From Anaerolineae bacterium (GTDB lineage Bacteria; Chloroflexota; Anaerolineae; Aggregatilineales; Phototrophicaceae), in NCBI GenBank assembly GCA_025454675.1, contig JALONZ010000164.1, positions 1 to 10,456 of the forward strand: 10,456 bases of DNA, in the 5' to 3' direction. Position numbers and translations under genes: made by a program. The notes below the pieces were generated by a model. That model did no database searches. It was not told the origin of the DNA and saw only the letters and a list, made by a program, of their open reading frames with translations. Position 1 is the first letter of the stretch. Each line of letters opens with the position of its first letter. Positions 1-8,600 of the stretch are shown in pieces.

Positions 1-41
1 AACACCTCGCCCAATTGATTGACACCATCCCTAATAGATGA
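1..41 (+). CDS. C-terminal end of an unidentified plus-strand gene (partial)
   Basis: The frame beginning at base 3 is open from the window edge and reads HLAQLIDTIPNR before a TGA at 39-41. The other two plus frames stop earlier (bases 16-18 and 20-22). The residues look like the end of an ordinary helical protein, but twelve residues cannot identify a family. The call rests on the frame being open to the edge and on the same-strand gene that follows 42 bases later. It could also be chance non-coding sequence. Confidence 0.35.
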   Translation, partial: HLAQLIDTIPNR

Positions 42-47
42 TAAATT
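19..47 (+). promoter_or_regulatory. Predicted sigma-70-type promoter for the YdeI-like gene
   Basis: A perfect -35 hexamer TTGACA (19-24) is followed after 17 bases by TAAATT (42-47, 4 of 6 matches to TATAAT). A TG pair at 39-40 gives an extended -10. Transcription would start near base 54, about 30 bases upstream of the YdeI-like start codon. The -35 box and spacer lie inside the last codons of the preceding gene, so the small gene could be transcribed independently of it. Confidence 0.45.
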
Positions 48-83
48 CTAATAAAGAACATAATATCAAAATTAGGATGAATG

Positions 84-347
84 ATGTCTGAATTAATTGA
101 TGGTAAATTCGCAAACTTGCAACGTGATATTCAACCAATGCCAGATTTCATCAAAGAAGCACTTACTAAAAATGGTGTAATGGATGATTATCTTGCCCGC
201 CCTGCCTATCAGCAAAATGATTATTTATCATGGATTACCCGCGCAAAACAAGAGACAACTCAACAAAAACGCCTTCATCAAATGTTAGAAGAATTGAAAG
301 TGGGCGGCGTTTATATGCGGATGAAACACCCACTTTCTGAAAAATAA
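84..347 (+). CDS. Small YdeI/OmpD-associated (OmdA-domain) family protein
   Basis: This 87-residue soluble protein has the conserved C-terminal pattern of the YdeI/OmpD-associated family (PF13376-type): a hydrophilic helix with ARPAYQQNDYLSWI, then RAKQETTQQKR, a helix LHQMLEEL, and the closing GGVYMRMKHP. Family members are often about 190 residues with an additional N-terminal domain; this one is essentially the OmdA domain alone. The family is linked to bacteriocin or peptide-stress protection in some annotations, but its biochemical role is unclear. ATG codons occur at 81 and 84; AGGA at 74-77 is spaced six bases from 84 and three from 81, so 84 is preferred. An ATG at 77 is out of frame and stops at once. 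The gene converges on the MurF-like ligase, with five bases between the stop codons. No signal peptide or membrane segment is visible. Confidence 0.8.
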   Translation: MSELIDGKFANLQRDIQPMPDFIKEALTKNGVMDDYLARPAYQQNDYLSWITRAKQETTQQKRLHQMLEELKVGGVYMRMKHPLSEK

Positions 348-367
348 CCTGATTAATAGGTATCAGG
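339..367 (-). terminator. Candidate rho-independent terminator at the end of the minus-strand gene run
   Basis: Bases 348-353 (CCTGAT) and 362-367 (ATCAGG) form a perfect 6-bp stem with an 8-base loop. Read on the minus strand, the hairpin is followed directly by TTATTTTTC (complement of 339-347), the T-rich tract expected of an intrinsic terminator. The stem lies in the last codons and stop of the MurF-like gene, and the T tract is antisense to the end of the YdeI-like gene. On the plus strand no T run follows, so it would serve the minus-strand transcript only. The stem is short with only three G-C pairs, hence moderate confidence. Confidence 0.45.
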
Positions 368-1984
368 CAAATCGTTCAAAAATAGCACGGTATCACCTGT
401 TACCAAGTGGGTCTGATACCATGCTATCCCCTCGCGTAATTCATCCACCACCAAAAGATGCTCGTCTGGGAATTGTGAGGCTTTTAAGCCATCAAAAATT
501 GGCTTGGTTTGGTCTTTGCCCACCAAAATCACATCAGTAGCATGGTCTTTGAGCAATTGCCCCAATTTATAATTTTCCGCATAATGCAATTCACCCAATT
601 CGACCATACCCGGTGTGATGACCAATTTTCTGCCTGTATGCAAACTGAGCGATTTTAAGGCACTCACCACACCCGCAGGATTGGCACTATACGCATCATT
701 AATAATCGTGACCCCACCCACAACTTGGCGTACTAATCGGCTTTCGGCGGGGCGCAATGAGCGCACACGGAGCGCAATATCGCGCAGGCTCATGCCTTCA
801 TGCACAGCGACGGCGGTACTGAGCAACAAATTGGTCACATTATGCTCACCCATGAGTGTGGTTTCAAATTTTGCCGATTCGCGCGTTTGGGTATCGGTGA
901 CGGTGAACGACAATCCGTTCAAATTTTCGGTGATGTCGGATGCGACAAAGCGCACCCCTTGCGGGTCATCTGGGGAAACCATTTTGCTCACGGTCAGGCG
1001 GGTTTGCGGATAACCTTTATTCGCCATGTCACGTACATACAGGTTATCCCAATTGAACACCCCCACCCCATCAGGCGGGAGTTCTTTAATAATTTCATAT
1101 TTGGCGATGGCAATATTTTCGAGACTACCAAAACGCTCCAAATGTTGCGGACCCACCTCGACAACGATACTAATATGTGGCGGGGTTAACCCGCAGATGC
1201 GTTGAATTTCCCCGCGAATATATGCGCCCATCTCCACCACAAAATAATCAATGCTAAAGTCATTTTTCAGGTCGTTGTTGATAGCAATACACACGCCCAT
1301 CATGGTATTAAAACTTTTAGGGGTCGGATAGGCTTTATATCGCCCATTCAAAATTTCCGTCAAAAATACTTTAGTGGTCGTTTTGCCATAACTGCCTGTA
1401 ATGCCGATGACGGTAGGGTTAATCTGTTTCATCACCCGCTTGGCAGATGCAATAAACCGCCCCCGCAAAAACGACTCAACGGGTATCATAAGGATATTTG
1501 CCAGCATCAAAAAGATGGGCGCGAGCAGATGAATCACCAAACCAACCGCGAGGGTGATTAATACCTGAAAGCGTTCTGATTCGATATTCAATCCGCTCAA
1601 AATCAGCGCGAAGATGCCCATCACCAACGCCACCAATACAAACGCCGTCCCCAATATCCGATTAGCACGCGGAGTATGACGAAATTTTTTCTTGATTTCG
1701 CCCTCATCAGGGGGAATATTGGCAACTACACCTGCGATGATACCGATGATGAGTGGCAATGGAGAATCGGGTGATTCGCTAAAGATAAAGACCATCACCG
1801 CGCCGATGCCTGTTATCACCAATGGGCGCACAGGCAAAATGCGGTCACGCGCTTTTATCCACCACCGGAAATAGCGCCCCATTTTGTATTCTTCAATCTG
1901 ATAAAACCGTGCTTGTTTATAGGCGCGTAGACATATCCCCGCGCCCCAAATGATGAGTAATACGAGCAAAAGTATGGTATTCAT
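353..1984 (-). CDS. Membrane-anchored Mur ligase, MurF type (D-Ala-D-Ala-adding ligase-like)
   Basis: This 543-residue Mur ligase family protein would join a peptide or amino acid to a carboxylate on a cell-wall precursor, using ATP. Residues 1-20, 54-90 and 110-170 are strongly hydrophobic, giving about four to six membrane segments with charged loops between (QIEEYKMGRYFRWW at 29-42). The catalytic part begins near 190: P-loop GSYGKTTTK (197-205), SFNTMMG (224-230), VVEMGAYIRGEI (249-260), VGPQHLERFGS (277-287) and AKYEI (294-298), whose Lys295 fits the carbamylated lysine of Mur ligases. The C-terminal domain has GEHNVTN (379-385), RPAESR (411-416) and the MurF-like NDAYSANPAG (429-438), and ends with the typical LFLNDLPD. 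Soluble MurF enzymes start with a UDP-substrate-binding domain; here a membrane region takes its place, so the acceptor could be lipid-linked or different. The ATG at 1984 begins the first hydrophobic segment; no clear ribosome site is seen, and translation may be coupled to the kinase gene ending 13 bases upstream. Confidence 0.85.
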   Translation of the reverse strand: MNTILLLVLLIIWGAGICLRAYKQARFYQIEEYKMGRYFRWWIKARDRILPVRPLVITGIGAVMVFIFSESPDSPLPLIIGIIAGVVANIPPDEGEIKKKFRHTPRANRILGTAFVLVALVMGIFALILSGLNIESERFQVLITLAVGLVIHLLAPIFLMLANILMIPVESFLRGRFIASAKRVMKQINPTVIGITGSYGKTTTKVFLTEILNGRYKAYPTPKSFNTMMGVCIAINNDLKNDFSIDYFVVEMGAYIRGEIQRICGLTPPHISIVVEVGPQHLERFGSLENIAIAKYEIIKELPPDGVGVFNWDNLYVRDMANKGYPQTRLTVSKMVSPDDPQGVRFVASDITENLNGLSFTVTDTQTRESAKFETTLMGEHNVTNLLLSTAVAVHEGMSLRDIALRVRSLRPAESRLVRQVVGGVTIINDAYSANPAGVVSALKSLSLHTGRKLVITPGMVELGELHYAENYKLGQLLKDHATDVILVGKDQTKPIFDGLKASQFPDEHLLVVDELREGIAWYQTHLVTGDTVLFLNDLPDTY

Positions 1985-1997
1985 AATTTTTCGACTA

Positions 1998-4900
1998 CTA
2001 TTCGCCTAGAATATCCAATAAAACCATCGCTAATGATTGCTGTTTGCCTTGCTCCCAACTGGTTTTGAGCAGGGCATCATCCACCTGTGCTTGCAAATTG
2101 AATGTGAATTCCTCAATTTCATCTTCCATTTGGTCGGGCAATTCTTGCGCGTGCGCCATGAACGAGATGAGTTTTAGCGCATCTCCAAGATGATTTTGTG
2201 CCACATACAAATGCGCCAACCGATTTAATAAGCTAAATATCGCATCCGATTGATTGGCATCTTTAGAAACTTTTAACCCCATAATGAAATTAGCATGTGC
2301 CACACCATAATTCTTTTCATCGGCAAACACCCGCCCCAATTGCAGATAGGTATTAATGATGCCGATTGAATCGCCAAGTTCTTTATAGGTGACTTGGGCT
2401 TTGCTGAAGGCTTGTGTCGCCTCATCATATTCACGCAACTCATATGATAGATTGCCCAATTCATAATAAATCCGCGCCATTTGCACTTTATCGCCCCGTG
2501 CCGAGTAATCCATCAATGCACTCATCAATGTGCGCCGTTTATCATTCGACTCATCCCCATTTTCAACACGCTTCACCACGATGGTATCCAATTTGCCCGA
2601 TGTACCCGCCATACCCCACTGTCCGCCCAATTCACGCGATAATGTTAGGCTTTGCTGATAAAGTTCTTTGGCAAGTTTGTCATCACCCATATCATATGCC
2701 ACACTGCCCAAACTATTTAAGAGTTTAACCACCTCAGCAGGTTTATCCAATTGACGATATATCTCTAAACTGCGCTGATAATATTTGCGTGCCGCCTCAT
2801 ATAACCCACGTACATGCTCCACACTCCCCAATGCAAATAATGAACTGGCAATGCCTTCGGGTAGCTCATTCTTTTCCGAAATTTGCAGGCTTTCCTGATA
2901 CAATTGGCGGGCTTGGGTATATGCACCAAATCCTAAATAGGCTTCTGCCTTACGGTGTTCTAAATACACACGGCGCAACAAACTTTCTTTTTGGGCTTGG
3001 GCTTTGGGTGTAATTAAACTGAGGGCGCGTTCAAAAAAGATGACCGCCTCTTGATATGCGCCACTGCGTAACGATTGCTCACCTGCCAATGAAGTATATT
3101 GTTCCTCTTTGACCACATCACCGACCATGCCCCAATGATGAGCAAGTGCGGCGACATTTTCGGTCATACCATATAATTTTTCCAGACCTTCAGCAACACG
3201 CCGATGAAAACTCATCAAATCACGTCTGGGAATGCGCTCCAAAACACCATCGCGCAATTTATCATGGGCAAAACGCCATTCACCATCCAACACTTCTAAG
3301 ACGGCGGCATTAGCACATTCATTCAAAAATGTATTGATGTCCACATTCGGCGCGATATACCGCAACAAGTTAATATCTACTTGCCGTCCTATCACCCCCG
3401 CCAGTCCCAAAATATCGTGCATTTTAGAAGAAATACGGTCTAAACGACGTTCAATAATCTTTTGTACCCCACCCGCAAATACACTTTGGGGCAAGGTGGT
3501 GCGTCCAATTTCTTCTAAATTACCCGCCTCTTCTGCCAATGCGCGGACAACTTCGATGAGGAAAAAAACATTGCCTTCCGTCTCGCGTTGGAGCAAATGC
3601 ACCACTTGGTCTTTTGTGCCAACCTCCCCCAACATGGCTTGGCTCAATTCGGCAATATCGGATTCATTCAAGCGGTTCAATTTGAGGATGGTACTGTTCG
3701 GTAACAAATTGGGAATATCAGGGCGTTCATCATCCCGAAAACTGGCAAGGAGCAACAATGGCAATTTCTCTGCCAATTGGCTGAGTGCGGCGAACAGGCT
3801 CACATTTTCGCTACCCGCCCAATGAATATCTTCCAGCATAATCAATACAGGACGACCCAATGCTTTTATCATGCGCTCCAACGCATTGAGCAAGCGCGAT
3901 TGCACTTTGGTAGATTCCAGTTCAGCCGCCGCCTCTAAATAATAGGGCGGGAGCGATACAATATCTGGCACAAGCAATTTAATCAGCCCCGCATCTACCA
4001 TATCCAATTCGCCGACCAACCCCAACCAACGGAATATATTCCGCCACAGTTGATACGGCGTGCGCCCTTCATTAATTGCCTGCCCACGCATGGCAAGCGC
4101 ACCATTCACCAATGCCAATGTGCGAAGTTCATCTATCAGGCGCGATTTTCCGACCCCGCTTTCACCGCTAATCAGCCAAGAACTACCCCGCCCTTCTCCC
4201 GCATCAGCCAGCGCAAGCGCCAATTGCCCCAATTCTTTATCACGCCCAACCAAGCGTGCCGCTTGCAAAAAACTATCGCGGGTGGCGGTGGTATCAATAT
4301 CTATAGGTTCTTGTATGGCATATTTGAGGGCATTAATCGCCTCGCCCGCGTTGGTATAACGGTCGTCGGGGTCTTTCATCATCAGGCGTTCAATCACCGA
4401 TGAAATATCATAACCCACATCTAACTGCGATATGTCGGGCATTCTGAACAGCACATCATTAATCAATTTAGCAACCTCTTGATGTGGAAAAGGATGCTCA
4501 CCCTTAAACATCTCATAGGCAATCACCCCCACCGCATATAAATCGGATGCTTCGGTGGCATGTGCGCCCCGCAATACCTCTGGCGAAATATAAGCCAGTG
4601 TCCCCGCCGTTTGCCCAACATCCTCACTGCTGGCGGTTGCGCGGTCACGCATCACCGACAAGCCAAAATCTAATACACGGACTTTATTATCCACCACCAG
4701 CACATTGGCAGGTTTCAGGTCACGATGCAACACCCCGCGCCGATGCAAATACATCAAGGCTTGGAGCAATTGCAACAAATAGGTCAATTTAAGGGTTATG
4801 GATTGATTATGCGTGGCTTCTAAGATGGTTTTAGTATTTTGGAGCAATTCCATTGTGTAATAGGGATGACGACTTTCATCAAACCCATAATCAATCACCT

Positions 4901-5138
4901 CAATGATATAGGGGTGATGAAACGATGCCATCAACTTAAATTCTTGGGTGAGTGCAAGCCGAAAACTTTCATTCATATCGCCCGCATCACCCTCACTTAA
5001 CACGCGCTTCAGCGCGATATAATGCCCTGTGAGTAAATCATGTGCGCGATAGACAGCACCCATCCCCCCCAATCCAATCATATCACCGAGTTCATATCGC
5101 TTGCCAATGAGTTGGGGATTTTGGATTACTTGTTGCAT
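1998..5138 (-). CDS. Ser/Thr protein kinase-AAA ATPase-TPR multidomain signalling protein
   Basis: A 1046-residue cytoplasmic protein with three parts. (1) A Hanks-type kinase, about 15-275, with intact catalytic motifs: glycine loop GLGGMGAVY (22-30), Lys44, Glu66, HRDLKPAN (138-145), DFG (157-159) and SPE (185-187). (2) A STAND/AAA-type ATPase, about 295-650, with VGRDKEL, Walker A GESGVGKS (325-332), Walker B LIMLED (432-437), the arginine-containing LLLLASFRDD (461-470), EGNVFFLIEVVRAL (521-534) and FAHDKLRDGVL (623-633). (3) About seven TPR-like repeats, 685-993 (for example LFALGSVEHVRGLYEAARKY). The layout resembles mycobacterial PknK and the kinase-ATPase-TPR proteins common in Chloroflexota. 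The TPRs probably bind a partner that sets the ATPase switch, which then controls the kinase; that mechanism is inferred from STAND proteins. No membrane segment, PASTA domain or DNA-binding domain is visible. The start fits because the kinase fold begins about 15 residues in; no strong ribosome site precedes it. Confidence 0.92.
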   Translation of the reverse strand: MQQVIQNPQLIGKRYELGDMIGLGGMGAVYRAHDLLTGHYIALKRVLSEGDAGDMNESFRLALTQEFKLMASFHHPYIIEVIDYGFDESRHPYYTMELLQNTKTILEATHNQSITLKLTYLLQLLQALMYLHRRGVLHRDLKPANVLVVDNKVRVLDFGLSVMRDRATASSEDVGQTAGTLAYISPEVLRGAHATEASDLYAVGVIAYEMFKGEHPFPHQEVAKLINDVLFRMPDISQLDVGYDISSVIERLMMKDPDDRYTNAGEAINALKYAIQEPIDIDTTATRDSFLQAARLVGRDKELGQLALALADAGEGRGSSWLISGESGVGKSRLIDELRTLALVNGALAMRGQAINEGRTPYQLWRNIFRWLGLVGELDMVDAGLIKLLVPDIVSLPPYYLEAAAELESTKVQSRLLNALERMIKALGRPVLIMLEDIHWAGSENVSLFAALSQLAEKLPLLLLASFRDDERPDIPNLLPNSTILKLNRLNESDIAELSQAMLGEVGTKDQVVHLLQRETEGNVFFLIEVVRALAEEAGNLEEIGRTTLPQSVFAGGVQKIIERRLDRISSKMHDILGLAGVIGRQVDINLLRYIAPNVDINTFLNECANAAVLEVLDGEWRFAHDKLRDGVLERIPRRDLMSFHRRVAEGLEKLYGMTENVAALAHHWGMVGDVVKEEQYTSLAGEQSLRSGAYQEAVIFFERALSLITPKAQAQKESLLRRVYLEHRKAEAYLGFGAYTQARQLYQESLQISEKNELPEGIASSLFALGSVEHVRGLYEAARKYYQRSLEIYRQLDKPAEVVKLLNSLGSVAYDMGDDKLAKELYQQSLTLSRELGGQWGMAGTSGKLDTIVVKRVENGDESNDKRRTLMSALMDYSARGDKVQMARIYYELGNLSYELREYDEATQAFSKAQVTYKELGDSIGIINTYLQLGRVFADEKNYGVAHANFIMGLKVSKDANQSDAIFSLLNRLAHLYVAQNHLGDALKLISFMAHAQELPDQMEDEIEEFTFNLQAQVDDALLKTSWEQGKQQSLAMVLLDILGE

Positions 5139-5162
5139 GGTGGGAATCGCATTTCGTCAATT

Positions 5163-5210
5163 ATCAATCATATGCAATTGATTATACACAATTCCCCCCA
5201 TTATCCACAA
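5163..5210 (-). promoter_or_regulatory. Predicted promoter with dyad, upstream of the kinase-AAA-TPR gene
   Basis: On the minus strand a perfect TATAAT (5181-5186) lies 18 bases after TTGTGG (5205-5210, 3 of 6 matches to TTGACA). Transcription would start near 5174, about 36 bases before the kinase ATG. The spacer contains a run of six G. A 6-bp inverted repeat (ATCAAT at 5163-5168 and ATTGAT at 5177-5182, 8-base centre) overlaps the -10 box and start site, a place where a repressor could bind. If real, the kinase and ligase genes form a unit separable from the phosphorelay genes upstream. Confidence 0.4.
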
Positions 5211-5216
5211 ATCCGC

Positions 5217-5591
5217 TTATTCGTTGGAAATACCCAAAAACTGGTCAATTTTCGCCAATAATTCAGGGAATTTAATCGGCTTGGTTTCATATTCATCACA
5301 CCCCGCCGCCAAACACTTTTCTCTATCTCCCGCAATGGCGTGCGCTGTCAGGGCAATAATCGGGATATGTTTGATGGCGCTATCGCTTTTGATGAGACGT
5401 GTTGCTTGCCAGCCATCCATGACAGGCAAGCTCATATCCATTAAAATCAAGTTCGGCTTATGGCGCTGTGCCATATCAACACCCTGTGCGCCATCTGTCG
5501 CAATCAAAACCTCATGCCCGCGCTTGCTCAATCGGCGCGAAAGCATATCTAAGTTCATCTCATTATCTTCTACAACCAATATCGTCGCCAT
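5217..5591 (-). CDS. Single-domain response regulator (CheY/DivK-like receiver)
   Basis: A 124-residue protein that is one complete receiver domain with nothing attached. The acidic pair is Glu8-Asp9 (VVEDNEMN), the phospho-acceptor is Asp52 (LILMDMSLPVMDGW), the switch threonine is Thr82 (IIALTAHA), and the conserved lysine is Lys104 (YETKPI). All catalytic positions are present, so it should accept phosphate, most likely from the hybrid kinase encoded just upstream. With no output domain it probably relays phosphate or signals by protein binding. Its start is 85 bases after the annotated stop of the Amt-kinase gene, but only 9 bases after the stop of that gene's apparent +1-frame continuation. 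GAAGGA at 5604-5609 is 12 bases upstream of the ATG, a rather long spacing. It shares the string DNEMN-x-DMLSRRL with the receiver at 9275-9802, so the two are probably paralogues. Confidence 0.9.
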   Translation of the reverse strand: MATILVVEDNEMNLDMLSRRLSKRGHEVLIATDGAQGVDMAQRHKPNLILMDMSLPVMDGWQATRLIKSDSAIKHIPIIALTAHAIAGDREKCLAAGCDEYETKPIKFPELLAKIDQFLGISNE

Positions 5592-5600
5592 CCTGCGCGA

Positions 5601-5681
5601 TTATCCTTCCGTCTCGTCCTCATCCATTTTCTGAATTTGTGCGCTGATGAGTTGGCTAATTTTAGACAATAAATTATCAAA
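5601..5681 (-). other. Out-of-frame 3' extension of the Amt-kinase coding region (26 codons, +1 frame)
   Basis: Directly at the Amt-kinase stop (ATT TGA), the +1 frame continues from TTT at 5681 for 26 codons to a TAA at 5601-5603. The product contains LLSKISQLISAQIQK and an acidic end DEDETEG. LLSKISQLI resembles the ELL-x-x-V-R-x-L-V helix that normally closes this kind of receiver, and the second receiver lacks that last helix in the annotated frame. The extension stops 9 bases before the next gene, normal operon spacing. I read it as coding sequence separated from its gene by an indel or by recoding. A separate tiny gene is unlikely, since no start codon with a ribosome site is seen. Confidence 0.65.
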
Positions 5682-8600
5682 TTTCCTCAACGACACCCGC
5701 CAATTGTTCACGGTCTTCGCTGGTCAGGTCTTTGGCGGTGACAACAATCACCGGAATCGCCCGACCTTCCTCTGTCTTTTGCAATTCCGTCAAGAATTGG
5801 AAGCCGTCCATTTCGGGCATCATCAAATCCAATAAAATAAGGTCTGGCGCAAATGTTTCTAGTTTTTTAAGCCCCTCTAACCCATTTTCGGCTTCTTCTG
5901 CCACCCACCCCTCTTTTTCGAGTGTGCGTGTGACCATATCCCGTTGGTTGGGGTCATCATCAATCACTAAAATTTGACCAAAGACATCCGAAATTGATTT
6001 TTTGCGGAACATCTTGAGGGTATCCACCAATTTTTGGCGGTCAATCGGTTTTGTCAAATATCCTGCCGCACCTAATGCAAACCCGCGTGTGCGGTCATCC
6101 ACAATCGAAATCATCACCACAGGGATATGCGCCAAATCGGGGTCTGCTTTAAGTTGTTCCAACACACTCCACCCATCCATGCCTTGCATCATTACATCCA
6201 GCGTGATGGCATCGGGTTTCAATTCCTTGGCGATGCGAATGCCCTCCGCGCCATTGGTCGCAACCCCCACAGAGAACCCCTCTTTTGCCAATGAACGCAC
6301 AATCAGGTCACGCACAGTTGGGTCATCATCAATTACCAACACCAACCCACCAGCCTGAACATCGGATATATCTGTAGGGATGGCTTTTGGTGCAAGTTGC
6401 GATTCGGCAGACTTGCTATTATCTACCACCATCACCGGAAAATAAGCGGTGAAGGTCGTCCCAACCGATAATTCACTCTCAACTGTAATATCGCCACCCA
6501 TCATCTGGCAGAATCGTTTACTGATGGTCAATCCCAAACCAGTCCCGCCATATTTGCGTGTTGTGGAGGCATCCGCTTGCGTAAATTCGGCAAAAACCGC
6601 TTTCACTTGGTCTGGTGTCATGCCGATACCTGTATCTTTGACCCGAAACACCAAATAATCGGTATCATCCCATTTTTCCACACTGGCAAATAACGAAACT
6701 GTGCCATTTTCGGTAAATTTGGCGGCGTTACTGAGCAAGTTGAATAAGGTTTGGCGGGTTTTGGTCAGGTCTGCCCGCGCAATATCCACGTTATCGGCAA
6801 TTTGCAATTCAAACCGATTTTTATTTTTATCGACCAATGGCGAGATGGTCGAAGCCACATTATCCAGCATGGCTGGCACATTAAATTCTTCCAGATACAA
6901 TTCCATCCGCCCCGCCTCAATTTTGGACAGGTCAAGGATGTTATTGATGAGGTCTAAAAGATGACTACCCGCCGATTGAATTTTGTTCAAGTCGGGGACA
7001 ATGTCCTCATAGCCAAAATCGGCGGCATCTTCGGTGAGCATCTCGCTATACCCAATAATCGCATTTAGCGGGGTGCGTAATTCATGGCTCATATTGGCTA
7101 AAAAGGCGCTTTTGGCACGATTCGCCGTCTCTGCCGATTCTTTCGCCGCGTTCAATGCCGCTTCATATTCTTTACGGGCGGTAATGTCGCGCACATGAAG
7201 CAATATAGCCACCCGCCCACCATAATCAATCTGGCTGGCACGAATTTCAACCGGAATCGCTCGTCCATCTTTGGTATAAGATAAACTTTCAAGGACATAA
7301 CTTTTATTATCAGTCACATCAAAAAACGACATCTCCACATTTTGGCGTTTTTCCGGTGGGACAAGGTTCACCACATTATTCCCAATCAACTCCGCTTTGC
7401 TCATCCCATGCAGAAAACAGGCGGCTTCATTCACATCCAAAATATTGCCATGCTCATCTTCCACAAACACAGGGTCGGGTGATTTTTCAAATAAATCACG
7501 GAAGCGTTGTTCACTCAGTTTGATAGCTTCTTCGGTACGGCGACGTTCTGTGATGTCTCTGAATGTCCCTGTTAAAAAGGTATTATCGCCTGTATGAACT
7601 TCGGTGATAATCACCTCTAACGGAAAAATGCTCCCATCTGAGCGTCTGCCATACATTTCCCGATAGGTATCGGCGCGAATGAGGTCATCCAAAACCGAGT
7701 GGACATATTTATCGGGCGCAACACCTTCTGGTGGGGCAATCAGTTGATACAAGGCACTTCCCGCCAATTGACTTCTCTGGTAGCCAAAAATTTTTTCGGC
7801 GGCGGGGTTGATGGTCATAATGCTGAGTGCATCTTTGGAGAATGTGACAATCCCGTCCATCGCTGTGCGAACAATCGCTTCGGTGCGCTGGATGGCTTCC
7901 TCAAGTGCGCCCATCACCATATTATAACGACTGGCAATCTGCCCCACTTCGGTGAAAGGTTCAACGGGTACGCGCAGGCTCATATCCCCCGTTTTGGATT
8001 GTTCTTCCATCACATTAAACAAATTCAGTAATTCGTTGGTTGCGCCATGTTCAGACACATTCAAACCAATATGTTCATCTTCTGCGGTAACACGCAAGGG
8101 ATAAATTCGGTTGATGATGCGTGTAATGATATAGGTCGTGCCAAATGTCCATACCCCACAGGTTACGATGCCCAGCAATTGCACCATAATTTGGTCGCCT
8201 TGTGATAAGCCTGTGCCGAGCAATGCGGGGTCGCCAAAAATACCAACGGCAAGTGTCCCCCATATCCCTGCGGCTAAGTGAACGGGGATTGCCCCAACAG
8301 CGTCATCTATGCGTAAGCGGATGAGCAAATCATCTACCATCAGCATCACCACTGCCCCACCTAAGCCGATAGCGGCGGCGGAAAATGAATTAACAGCATG
8401 ACAATTGGCGGTAATGGCGACTGCACCTGCCAAAACACCATTTAACACAAGGTCAATTTCCGCACGTTTGCGGATGAGCCAGCCGATGACCAGCGCCCCA
8501 ACCAAACCCGTTGAACTGGCAATGACCGTATTCACAACAACACGCGGCACTTGGTCATTCATACCCAGTGTGCTACCCGCATTAAATCCAAACCAACCAA

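Noticed and set aside
3232..3825. Long plus-strand open frame (197 codons) inside the kinase-AAA-TPR gene
   Set aside because: It is antisense to the conserved ATPase domain, its translation has no recognisable domain and its composition is typical of a shadow frame.
5601..5681. A separate small gene between the Amt-kinase and the single-domain receiver
   Set aside because: There is no start codon with a ribosome site at its head, and the peptide matches the missing end of the upstream receiver, so a continuation of that gene explains it better.
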